This document shows positions 1 to 6,834 of a stretch of DNA of 19,538 nt, piece after piece. The notes beneath the pieces were generated by a model. The model made no database searches. It saw nothing but the letters and a program-made list of their open reading frames with translations, and was not told the DNA's origin. Every line of letters begins with the position of its first letter. Within the stretch, counting starts at the first letter, position 1. The translations under genes were made by a program, and so were the position numbers. Source of the stretch: Pseudomonadota bacterium (lineage in GTDB: Bacteria > Pseudomonadota > Alphaproteobacteria > Rhizobiales > Rhizobiaceae). The stretch lies in the NCBI GenBank assembly GCA_023428515.1, contig JAEYXI010000672.1, forward strand, positions 1 to 19,538. Direction: 5' to 3'.

Positions 1-15
1 GGCGGAGTTCGGCCT

Positions 16-1146
16 GTGACCTGCCTGCGCGGCTTGACCTGGAGCCATCCGCGCGGCTACGACCCGATGGTCGCCTGCTCGGCGTTTTGGAAGGAGAAGA
101 CCGGCGTCTTGATCGAGTGGGACAAGCGCTCGCTGCAGGACTTCGAATCCTTCCCGGTCGAGGAACTGGCGCGCGCCTATGACCTGATCGTCATCGACCA
201 TCCGCATGTCGGCCAGATCACGGGCGAGGGCTGCCTTGCGCCGCTCGACGTGCGGGGCCGGGAGAGCGAGCGCGACGCGCTTGCGAAGGGGAGCGTCGGA
301 AAGTCCTATCCGAGCTACAACTGGACCGGCCGGCAATGGGCGTTCCCGATCGACGCGGCGACGCAGGTGCAAGCCTACCGCCCCGACCTGCTGGCCGGGC
401 CGGCGACGTCATGGGCCGAAGTCGTCGCGCTGGCGAAGGACGGGCTGGTGCTCCTGCCGATGCGGCCGCCGCACTCGCTGATGACCTTCTACACGCTCTC
501 CGGAAACCTCGGCGTACCTTGCGCCGTCGTCGGACCGGGCGACCTGGTCGACGAGGCCCATGGCGCGCGCGTCTTCGACAGGATGCACGAGATCGCCGGA
601 CTGGTCGATCCGGAATGCTTCGACATGGATCCGATCGCCGTGTTCGAGCGTATGGCGAAACCGGGCTCGAAGATCGTCTGTTCGCCGCTGATCTATGGCT
701 ATGTGAATTACGCGATGGACGGCTTCCGCCCGCATCCGCTGGTGTTCGCCGACATTCCGGTTGCCGGAACATCCGGGCCGGTTGGTTCCGCGCTGGGCGG
801 CACCGGCATCGCCGTCTCGGCTTTCTCTGAAAACAGGCAGGCGGCGATAGACTTCGCCTATTGGATCGCGAGCGCCGACATCCAGCGCGGCCTCTATCCT
901 GCTTCCGGCGGTCAGCCGGGCCATGACGCCGGCTGGACCGACGAGACGGTCAACGCCGCGACTGGCGACTTCTACCGCAACACGCGCGCCACGCTGGAAG
1001 GCGCCTGGGTGCGGCCGCGCCACGACGGCTACATGGATTTTCAGCAGGAAGCGTCCGACCGGATCAACGCCGGGCTGAAGCGCAATGAGGAAAGCCGGAA
1101 GGTCGTCGCGGATCTCAACCGTCTCTTCCGCGAGAGTTTTTCATAG
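16..1146 (+). CDS. Solute-binding-protein-like protein without signal peptide
   Basis: The 376-residue product resembles family 1 extracellular solute-binding proteins (MalE/PotD-like fold): an N-terminal WSHPRGYDPM stretch at residues 9-18, an IVIDHP segment near 58-63, and the alternating aromatic/Gly-rich layout of such two-lobed proteins. It starts directly with the first beta-strand, with no hydrophobic leader, Tat motif or lipobox. The GTG at 16 is supported by GGAG at 4-7, eight bases upstream, and the protein begins just ahead of the conserved region. However, the frame stays open to the window edge, so a leader encoded further upstream cannot be fully excluded. The stop lies 31 bases before the next start, so it may be co-transcribed with the CUT2 importer or end an upstream operon. 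The ligand is unknown. If the start is right, the protein would be cytoplasmic, or exported by another route. Confidence 0.75.
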   Translation: MTCLRGLTWSHPRGYDPMVACSAFWKEKTGVLIEWDKRSLQDFESFPVEELARAYDLIVIDHPHVGQITGEGCLAPLDVRGRESERDALAKGSVGKSYPSYNWTGRQWAFPIDAATQVQAYRPDLLAGPATSWAEVVALAKDGLVLLPMRPPHSLMTFYTLSGNLGVPCAVVGPGDLVDEAHGARVFDRMHEIAGLVDPECFDMDPIAVFERMAKPGSKIVCSPLIYGYVNYAMDGFRPHPLVFADIPVAGTSGPVGSALGGTGIAVSAFSENRQAAIDFAYWIASADIQRGLYPASGGQPGHDAGWTDETVNAATGDFYRNTRATLEGAWVRPRHDGYMDFQQEASDRINAGLKRNEESRKVVADLNRLFRESFS

Positions 1147-1177
1147 AGACAGGGCAAGAACCACAATGGAGGAAAAC

Positions 1178-2365
1178 ATGGTTCGTTTGGGCAAGCTGCT
1201 TCTCACTGCCACATTGCTTACGCCACTCGCCCCGGCTGCGTTCGCACAGGACGTGTCGGGTGTCATCGGGAGCCTTCCCGCCGAACTGAAGGCACAGTAC
1301 GAAGGCGCGCCGCAGAAAATCCTGCCGTCTGCGTGGGACAATTTCACGCCGCCGGCCAAGCCGTGGAAGTGGTGCCACTCGGAATCCTACCAGGGCAATC
1401 CGTGGCGGGTGTCCGTCATCAACGAGTTGAAGCGGCTGGTCGAAGGCCTCAAGGCCGACGGCACTGTGGAAAGCTTCGAGGTCTCGGACTCCAACAACGA
1501 TCCGGCCCAGCAGATCAACCAGATCCGTGCCTTCATCGACAAGGGCTGCTCGATCATCACTTCGATCCCCGGCTCGGCGACCGCACTCGATGAAGCCATC
1601 GATGCGGCTGCCAAAGCGGGCATCCCGTTCATCACGGCCGCCGGCTCGGTGACCAGCCCGAACGCCATCAATGTCGACTCCAACTACGCGCGCTGGGGCT
1701 ATGACATGATGACCGCAATCGGCAAGGAGAAGGCCGACGCCAGTGTTCTGCTGGTCGAAGGCATCGCCGGCCATCCGATCGTCGTGCAGGAGCGCGAGGG
1801 TGCCGACAAGGCGCTCGCCGAGAATACCGGCCTGAAGATTGCGCGCTCGGTGAACGGCAACTGGACGGCCAATGTCACCAAGACTGTCGTGCTGCAGGCG
1901 ATCGCCACCAATCCGGCGCCGATCGACGCGGTGTGGACCACCGGCTCGGAAAGCCGCGTGGTCGCCGAAGCGTTCGCAGAAGCCGGCCGTCCCGCGCCGC
2001 TGATCACCGGCTCAATCACTGGCGACGCGCTTGGTTATTGGAAGGCCAATCCGGACAAGTATCGCTTTGAAGGCCATGCGGTGCTTCCGGGCTGGACCGC
2101 GCAGACGCTCTTCCGTGTCGGCGTGCGTACGCTCGAAGGTCAGAAGCCGAAGTTGAACACGCTGCTGATCCCGATTCCGCCGGTCCATAATGCCGACCTC
2201 GACAAGTGGTACAGGGACTGCATGACGGCCGATGCCGTTTCGGTCTTCCCGGTTCCGCCGACGGACCCGATGCCGGAGGAGTGGCTCGACGCCTATTTCG
2301 CCAGCCCCGCGCCGACCAAGGGTTGGGACTATTCCAAGGTGCCGGACGCCTGCGCCGCGCAGTAA
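1178..2365 (+). CDS. Periplasmic sugar-binding protein, CUT2 (RbsB-like) ABC importer
   Basis: This is the periplasmic receptor of a ribose/xylose-type ABC importer (Peripla_BP_4 family). I chose ATG 1178 because GGAGG at 1168-1172 lies five bases upstream; an ATG at 1166 would only add MEEN. Residues 1-23 form a Sec signal peptide (positive N-terminus, hydrophobic core LLLTATLLTPL, cleavage after AFA). The mature 372 residues contain the family hallmark around 105-150: DSNNDPAQQINQIRAFI, then a strand with ITSIPGS and AAKAGIPFITAAG, the type I hinge/ligand region. Cysteines near 66 and 124 and two near the C-terminus could form disulfides in the periplasm. At 395 residues it is longer than RbsB (about 300) and closer to the larger Rhizobiales receptors. 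It is followed by a strong hairpin and then the ATPase and permease genes. The substrate is probably a sugar or polyol but cannot be told from sequence. Confidence 0.9.
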   Translation: MVRLGKLLLTATLLTPLAPAAFAQDVSGVIGSLPAELKAQYEGAPQKILPSAWDNFTPPAKPWKWCHSESYQGNPWRVSVINELKRLVEGLKADGTVESFEVSDSNNDPAQQINQIRAFIDKGCSIITSIPGSATALDEAIDAAAKAGIPFITAAGSVTSPNAINVDSNYARWGYDMMTAIGKEKADASVLLVEGIAGHPIVVQEREGADKALAENTGLKIARSVNGNWTANVTKTVVLQAIATNPAPIDAVWTTGSESRVVAEAFAEAGRPAPLITGSITGDALGYWKANPDKYRFEGHAVLPGWTAQTLFRVGVRTLEGQKPKLNTLLIPIPPVHNADLDKWYRDCMTADAVSVFPVPPTDPMPEEWLDAYFASPAPTKGWDYSKVPDACAAQ

Positions 2366-2383
2366 GCTAAGATAGATATCGAT

Positions 2384-2411
2384 GACGGGGCAGCCCCTCG
2401 GCTGTCCCGTC
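2384..2411 (+). terminator. Strong intergenic hairpin after the binding-protein gene
   Basis: Left arm GACGGGGCAGCC (2384-2395) pairs with right arm GGCTGTCCCGTC (2400-2411) over 12 base pairs. One of these is a G-U wobble, and the loop is CCTC. The downstream sequence is only mildly T-rich (TCTTCATTCC), so this is more likely a partial terminator or an mRNA-stabilising 3' structure than a full stop. Such hairpins commonly sit between a binding-protein gene and its membrane-component genes and raise receptor output relative to permease. The effect here is inferred. Confidence 0.65.
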
Positions 2412-2441
2412 TCTTCATTCCAGAGGCCGACGCTCGCTGCC

Positions 2442-3179
2442 ATGCTCGAGGTCAAGAACATATCCAAGCACTACGGCGAGACGGTTGCCCTGTCGGATGC
2501 GTCGATCGCGTTCCGGGCGGGCACGATCCATACGATTCTGGGCGAAAACGGCTCGGGCAAGAGCACCCTGGTGAAGCTGCTCTCCGGCATCGTGCATCCT
2601 GATTCCGGTACGATCGAACTGGAGGGAAGGGCATTCGCCGCACGTGAGCCGGCCGCATTCCAGAAGGCGGGCTTCGCAACGGTTTTCCAGGAGGTTCTGA
2701 TCGCGCCCGATCGCTCCGTGACGGACAACATTTTGCTTGGCATGGACGGCCTGCTGAAGCGCAACATCCCGCGCGCCGAACGGCGCGAGCGCGCCGCGGC
2801 TGTGCTTGCACGCTTCGCGCGCACCGAAGTGCCGCTCGACCTGCCGGCGGGCCTGCTGCCGCTCGCCGCCCAGCAGCTTGTCGTTCTCGCGCGGGCGATT
2901 GCCCGCGATCCACGTATCCTGATCCTCGATGAGATCACCGCGGCACTCGACTTCGCCGACCGTGCCGCGGTCTTCGACCTGATGCGCGAACTCGCCGGGC
3001 AGGGCGTTCTCAACCTCATCATCACGCATCGCATGGACGAGGTGACCGCGCTCTCCGACCGCATCTCCATCCTGCGTGGCGGCAAGGTGGTGCGAACCGA
3101 GGATGGCGGCGTCTCGACGCCTGAGGAGTTGCTGAAGGCGATGGCGCCGCAGACCGCGAAGGAACTGGCGCATGGCTGA
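2442..3179 (+). CDS. ABC ATPase, N-terminal half of an RbsA/XylG-type protein
   Basis: The 245-residue product equals the first nucleotide-binding domain of RbsA-family tandem ATPases. It shows a Walker A GENGSGKST at 34-42, Q-loop Gln83, Walker B ILILDE at 159-164 and switch His196 (ITHRMDE). The signature is degenerate: LPLAAQQ at 139-145 where the family has LSxGxQQ. ATG 2442 starts at the standard MLEVKNISKHYG. An upstream in-frame ATG at 2382 would read through the hairpin and adds unrelated sequence. No well-placed Shine-Dalgarno is seen (GAGG at 2423-2426 is too far), which may mean translation is weak. Its stop overlaps the start of the second half-gene by 8 bases, so the two are translationally coupled. 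It presumably powers uptake through the two RbsC-type permeases as a heterodimer with the next product. Confidence 0.9.
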   Translation: MLEVKNISKHYGETVALSDASIAFRAGTIHTILGENGSGKSTLVKLLSGIVHPDSGTIELEGRAFAAREPAAFQKAGFATVFQEVLIAPDRSVTDNILLGMDGLLKRNIPRAERRERAAAVLARFARTEVPLDLPAGLLPLAAQQLVVLARAIARDPRILILDEITAALDFADRAAVFDLMRELAGQGVLNLIITHRMDEVTALSDRISILRGGKVVRTEDGGVSTPEELLKAMAPQTAKELAHG

Positions 3180-3915
3180 AGCCGTATCGCTCCAGGCGCG
3201 CAGCGTATCACTGAAGTCCGGCCGCGCCGCGATCGCAGAGACCGTCCGCGCCGGCGAGATCATCGGATTGGCGGGGCTCGATGGTCACGGCCAGGAGGCC
3301 TTCCTGAAGGCAATGGCCGGGCTGGAGGCACCGGCGAACGGCGAGATCGTGCTTGAGGTCGAGGGTCGCAGCCGGCCGATCACCAGCCTCGCGAAAGCGG
3401 CTTCCGCCGGCATCGCTTATTTGCCGCGCGATCGCCGCTCGACGGGCATATTCCCCACCCAGTCCATACTCGACAATTTCGCCATCTCGACGGTCGGCCG
3501 CGACATGCGCTTCGGACTGATCAGCAAGGCCGAGCGCCGCAAGCGCTACGAGGCCTACCGCGAAAAGCTGTCGATCGTCGCGCCTCGGCCGGACGCACCG
3601 ATCACGTCCTTGTCTGGTGGCAACCAGCAGAAAGTGCTGCTTGCGCGGGCACTCGCGCTGGAACCGAAATTCCTGTTGCTCAACGATCCGACCCGCGGCG
3701 TCGATGTCGCGACAAGGCATGTGCTCTACGACGTGTTTCGCGGCCTCGCTGCGGAAGGCATGGCGCTGGTCATCCTGTCTAGCGAGATCGAGGAGATCCT
3801 GGTGCTCTGCCATCGTGTCCTGGTGTTCCGCGAGCACGAGGTTGCGGCGCGGTTCTCAGGCGAAGGCATGACCACTGACGCCGTGATCGCCGGCATGTTC
3901 GGGAGGGCGGCGTGA
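3172..3915 (+). CDS. ABC ATPase, C-terminal half of an RbsA/XylG-type protein
   Basis: The 247-residue product matches the second nucleotide-binding domain of RbsA. It has a degenerate P-loop GLDGHGQEA at 35-43 (no Lys/Ser-Thr), the domain-typical YLPRDRRSTGIF at 83-94, and an intact signature LSGGNQQ at 147-153. Walker B reads FLLLNDPTRGVD at 167-178, and LSSE at 202-205 stands where the switch His would be. Loss of the P-loop lysine is normal for this domain; the Walker B Asp-to-Asn and Glu-to-Asp changes go further. The ATG at 3172 has AGGAA at 3160-3164, seven bases upstream, supporting independent initiation. The frame is shifted relative to the first half, so no simple fusion is made. 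The intact signature would complete the ATP site built on the first half's Walker A and B. The 3' end overlaps the permease start in GTGA. Confidence 0.9.
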   Translation: MAEAVSLQARSVSLKSGRAAIAETVRAGEIIGLAGLDGHGQEAFLKAMAGLEAPANGEIVLEVEGRSRPITSLAKAASAGIAYLPRDRRSTGIFPTQSILDNFAISTVGRDMRFGLISKAERRKRYEAYREKLSIVAPRPDAPITSLSGGNQQKVLLARALALEPKFLLLNDPTRGVDVATRHVLYDVFRGLAAEGMALVILSSEIEEILVLCHRVLVFREHEVAARFSGEGMTTDAVIAGMFGRAA

Positions 3916-4871
3916 ACCCGCTCACCCGTTCGCTCGGTGAATTCGTTCGCAGCGCCGGCTTTGCGCTGGTGCTGCTCGTCCTGCTGCTTGCGGTCAACCT
4001 CGTGCTCAACCCCGCGCGCTTCCATCCGGCGGCATGGGGCACGCTGATCGGCCTCGCCGCGCCGCTGATCGGGGCCGCGGTGGCTTCGGCTCCCGTCATC
4101 CTCGCCGGGCGTGGAGGCATCGATATCTCAGTCGGACCGCTGATGGGTTTCATCAACGCGGTCGTCATCCAGACGCTGTTCCTGCAAGCCGGAATTTCGT
4201 CGCCGCTCGTCATTGTGCCGGCAGCACTCTTGATCGGCGCTGCGGTCGGTGCGGCCAACGGCTTCATGGCGACCGTTCTGCGTATCCAGCCGATCGTTGC
4301 GACGCTCGGCTCCTATCTCATTCTCGCGGGCGTGACGCTGACCATCCTTCCGGCGCCCGTCGGGCCTGCCCCGGCCTGGCTTAAGGCTATGGCGGGACCG
4401 TACTCGATCCTTCCGCTGGGGACGATCTTCGTGCTTTGGTGGCTAGTCAGGCGCACGCCTTATTATGACCAGTTGATGGCGGTCGGCAGCGATGACCGTG
4501 CGGCCTACACAGCCGGCGTGCCGGTGACCAAGGTGCGTTTCATCGCCTATGTCATGACTGGCGTGCTCGCCGGCATCGCCGGCCTCATGCTTACCGCGTT
4601 GATCGGCTCGGCCGATCCAAACATCGGTCCGACCTACACGTTGATCGCCATCGCCGCCGTATCGCTCGGCGGCGTCAGCCTCGCTGGCGGCAAGGGCGGG
4701 CTGGTCGGCGCGGCCGTCGGTGCGATCGACATCTTCCTGCTGCAGAGCCTGCTTACGGCATTCAACGTCTCGACCTACGTGCTGCAGGTCGCCTATGGCG
4801 CCATTCTCGTTACCGCTGTCATCCTGACAGCCCTGCAAGACAGGCTCGCCTTGCGTGGAGCGTCGCGATGA
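3912..4871 (+). CDS. RbsC-type ABC permease 1 (CUT2 importer)
   Basis: This 319-residue, very hydrophobic inner-membrane protein belongs to the BPD_transp_2 family (RbsC/XylH). Family marks are ILAGRGGIDISVGPLMGF near residues 63-80 (the Gly-Gly-Ile-Asp-(I/L)-Ser motif after the first helices), the VGAANGFM helix, IQPIVATLGSYLI near 128-140, and the C-terminal SLGGVSLAGGKGG turn. The start is GTG 3912 with GGGAGGG at 3901-3907 just upstream, overlapping the ATPase stop by four bases. Its own stop overlaps the next permease in ATGA. It would form a heterodimeric channel with the second permease. No odd features were seen. Confidence 0.9.
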   Translation: MNPLTRSLGEFVRSAGFALVLLVLLLAVNLVLNPARFHPAAWGTLIGLAAPLIGAAVASAPVILAGRGGIDISVGPLMGFINAVVIQTLFLQAGISSPLVIVPAALLIGAAVGAANGFMATVLRIQPIVATLGSYLILAGVTLTILPAPVGPAPAWLKAMAGPYSILPLGTIFVLWWLVRRTPYYDQLMAVGSDDRAAYTAGVPVTKVRFIAYVMTGVLAGIAGLMLTALIGSADPNIGPTYTLIAIAAVSLGGVSLAGGKGGLVGAAVGAIDIFLLQSLLTAFNVSTYVLQVAYGAILVTAVILTALQDRLALRGASR

Positions 4872-5839
4872 ACGTCCTTCGAAGCTGGCTCGCAACGACC
4901 AATGGGCGCATCGCCGCGGCATTCCTGGTTGCGCTGGCCCTTCATCTGATCGGCACCGCGCTGATCCCGGGATATTCGGCGCCCTTCGCGATCCGTGCCA
5001 TCCTGGTGCTGGCGGCGCTGCTCGCCGTCGCGTCGGTCGGCCAGACACTGACCGTCATCATCGGCGGCATCGACCTGTCGATACCCTTCGTGATCGGCTT
5101 CGCCAATGTGGTCGCGGCTCAACTCTACGGGCAGGGTTGGAATTTCATCGCCGTCTGCGCGCTGGTCGGAGTGCTCGCCGTCGGCATCGGCGGGTTGAAC
5201 GGCCTGATTTCGCGCGGCCTCAACATCCACCCGCTGATCGTCACGCTCGGCATCGGCATGATCGTGCAGGGCCTAGTGCTGCTCTGGACGAAGGGCTTTC
5301 CGTCCGGCTCGGCGCCGCCGGCGGTGTCTGCTTTCGTCTCGATAGGCGGCTCGGTCGGTCCGCTGCCGGTCCCATGGCTGGTACCATCGGTCGCCGTGAT
5401 GACGGCGCTGATCGTGCTGGTGCTTGCGCGTACGCCCTATGGTCGCCGCCTCTACGCGCTGGGCAGCAATCCCGGGGCCGCGCCATTGGCACTCATCGAT
5501 CCGCTGAAGATGTGGGTGATCACTTATGCGGCGAGCGCATTCTTCGCTGCCGTGGCGGGCGTCCTGCTGCTTGGCTTCACCGGCTCCGCCTACGGCGATG
5601 TCGGCCAGCCCTACCTGTTCCAGACCATCGCGGCGGTCGTGGTTGGCGGCGCAGCGCTCGTCGGAGGGCGCGGCAGTTATCTCGGCACCATCGCCGGCGT
5701 GCTGGTGCTGACCGAGATCAACACGCTGTTGATCGGCCTCGGTTTCAAGCCGGCGGCGGTGCAGGCCGCGCTCGGGCTCATCATCGTCGTGCTCGTGTCG
5801 CTCTATGGGCGCGAGCGGCACGTCAGCCAGACTATCTGA
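4868..5839 (+). CDS. RbsC-type ABC permease 2 (CUT2 importer)
   Basis: The 323-residue membrane protein is of the same BPD_transp_2 family as the preceding gene. It has VIIGGIDLSIPFVIGFANVV near residues 59-78, NIHPLIVTLGIGMIVQG near 119-135, RTPYGRRLYALGSNPGAA in the cytoplasmic loop, and the closing VVGGAALVGGRGSYLGT. The start ATG 4868 has GGAG at 4857-4860, seven bases upstream, and overlaps the previous stop. It is the last gene of the CUT2 operon; only 16 bases separate its stop from the end of the convergent regulator gene. No clear rho-independent terminator lies in that gap. Two different permeases plus two half-ATPases imply a fully heteromeric transporter, rarer than the homodimeric RbsC arrangement. 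Confidence 0.9.
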   Translation: MNVLRSWLATTNGRIAAAFLVALALHLIGTALIPGYSAPFAIRAILVLAALLAVASVGQTLTVIIGGIDLSIPFVIGFANVVAAQLYGQGWNFIAVCALVGVLAVGIGGLNGLISRGLNIHPLIVTLGIGMIVQGLVLLWTKGFPSGSAPPAVSAFVSIGGSVGPLPVPWLVPSVAVMTALIVLVLARTPYGRRLYALGSNPGAAPLALIDPLKMWVITYAASAFFAAVAGVLLLGFTGSAYGDVGQPYLFQTIAAVVVGGAALVGGRGSYLGTIAGVLVLTEINTLLIGLGFKPAAVQAALGLIIVVLVSLYGRERHVSQTI

Positions 5840-5855
5840 TACGGGCGCCGCCCTT

Positions 5856-6653
5856 TCAGCGCGTCTGCTTGACGTCGGAGCCGGCCAGTTGAGAGAGCTT
5901 CTCCGCGGTGCCGAGCAGAAGTTCGATCGTGCGCGTGATGTCGGGCGCGCCGGGCGCGTTGACCAGGGTGATGTAGGGCACGGTCAACGCGGCAATCGCT
6001 CGTCCGTCGGCACCCAGCACCGGCGCCGACAGATTGTAGACGCCGGCCGTCTGCAGGCTCGACATCATCTCGTAGCCCCGCTCGCGCACCTGGTCGAGTC
6101 TGGCGAAAAAATCCGCCGAAGGCTGCGGCCGCTCGCCGCCGCGCGCCTGCTCGGCGATCATCATCTCACGCTCGGCCTGCGTCCTGAACGCCAGCAACAC
6201 GTGGCCGGAGCCGGTGTCGAAGAGGCTGATATGCGAGCCGACACGGATGGATATGCCCCAGTAACCCGGGGCTTCCTGTTGCGCAATCACCACCGCCGAG
6301 CCGCGGTCGAAGACGACGAGCTGGTTGGCTTGCAGCGACTTCTCCGCCAGCTCGCGCATCAGCGGCGTGGCGTAGGAAACAAGCCGGCGAACGGGCTGGT
6401 GAAGCTGTGCAAGTCCGAAGAGTTTCAGCGTCAGTGAATACCGGTCCCCTTCCAGACGGGTCACATAGCCCCGCCGGACCAGGCGGTCGAGCATCCGGTA
6501 GAACTCGTTCGGGCTGCGTTGGAGGCGTTTGGCTATCTCGGCCTGGCTCAGGCCGCCATCGACCCCCGCCAGCAGTTCCAGTATGTCCAACCCCTTGTCC
6601 AGCGCGGGCGCGCGGTAGCGGTCGACCTCGGATTCAGTCTCAGTCTCCCCCAA
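5856..6653 (-). CDS. IclR-family transcriptional regulator
   Basis: The 265-residue protein has an N-terminal winged helix (PALDKGLDILELLAG at 16-30; HTH from SQAEIAKRL at 36-44 to DRLVRRGYV at 56-64). The C-terminal IclR effector domain follows, with GSHISLFDTGSGHVLLAF and a late SAPVLGADGRAIAALTV strand. I chose a TTG start at 6653: GGGGAGG (plus-strand 6659-6665) is placed five bases upstream, and the resulting length fits the family. In-frame ATG codons exist at 6692 and further upstream, but these extensions are unconserved-looking and run into the divergent promoter region. IclR proteins bind a small effector, usually a catabolic acid, and repress or activate neighbouring genes. Lying between two sugar importers and divergent from the fuconate operon, it is the probable local regulator. 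The effector is unknown. Confidence 0.9.
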   Translation of the reverse strand: MGETETESEVDRYRAPALDKGLDILELLAGVDGGLSQAEIAKRLQRSPNEFYRMLDRLVRRGYVTRLEGDRYSLTLKLFGLAQLHQPVRRLVSYATPLMRELAEKSLQANQLVVFDRGSAVVIAQQEAPGYWGISIRVGSHISLFDTGSGHVLLAFRTQAEREMMIAEQARGGERPQPSADFFARLDQVRERGYEMMSSLQTAGVYNLSAPVLGADGRAIAALTVPYITLVNAPGAPDITRTIELLLGTAEKLSQLAGSDVKQTR

Positions 6654-6658
6654 AAATT

Positions 6659-6665
6659 CCTCCCC
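6659..6665 (-). promoter_or_regulatory. Shine-Dalgarno deciding the IclR gene's TTG start
   Basis: Minus-strand GGGGAGG is followed by AATTT and then TTG. It is the strongest ribosome-binding site in the region and sits inside the extended reading frame, arguing against the upstream ATG starts. Confidence 0.65.
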
Positions 6666-6736
6666 TGTGAATTTTGTCCTGCATATACGCATGGAGCCGA
6701 CTGGATTGGAAGCGCTGGAGCGCATATTTACCGCGC

Positions 6737-6766
6737 TTGACTGAAGGATGAAAATACGATTTACAA
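6737..6766 (+). promoter_or_regulatory. Possible promoter of the CUT1/fuconate operon
   Basis: TTGACT at 6737-6742 matches a -35 box in five of six positions. With a 17-base spacer, the -10 position falls at 6760-6765 (TTTACA), a weak match to TATAAT lying inside the palindrome described separately. A poor -10 overlapped by an operator fits a regulated promoter. This is inference from sequence only. The next start codon is about 70 bases downstream. Confidence 0.4.
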
Positions 6767-6772
6767 GTAAAT
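6759..6772. promoter_or_regulatory. AT-rich palindrome, candidate IclR operator
   Basis: ATTTAC-AA-GTAAAT is a perfect 6-base inverted repeat with a 2-base spacer in otherwise G+C-rich DNA between two divergent genes. A further copy of the half-site ATTTAC lies at 6726-6731, 33 bases (about three helical turns) away on the same face. IclR-family dimers typically bind short AT-rich palindromes near their own gene. The assignment to this regulator is inference. Confidence 0.5.
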
Positions 6773-6834
6773 GACGCGCAACGTGGCGCGGGCAAAGGCC
6801 GTGGCGCAAGGCTGCGGCGTTAGGGAGGTCACTC

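Noticed and set aside
2374..2441. Promoter for the ATPase and permease genes inside the receptor-ATPase gap
   Set aside because: No paired -35/-10 elements were found; the gap is mostly taken up by the hairpin.
3170..3180. Broken (frameshifted) single RbsA pseudogene
   Set aside because: Both halves are full domain length, and the second has its own ATG with AGGAA seven bases upstream and a coupling overlap, so two genes are the better reading. Kept as a check in the findings.
4855..5892. Plus-strand open frame of about 345 codons overlapping the second RbsC permease
   Set aside because: It is Arg-rich with no recognisable domain; the overlapping frame encodes a convincing membrane protein.
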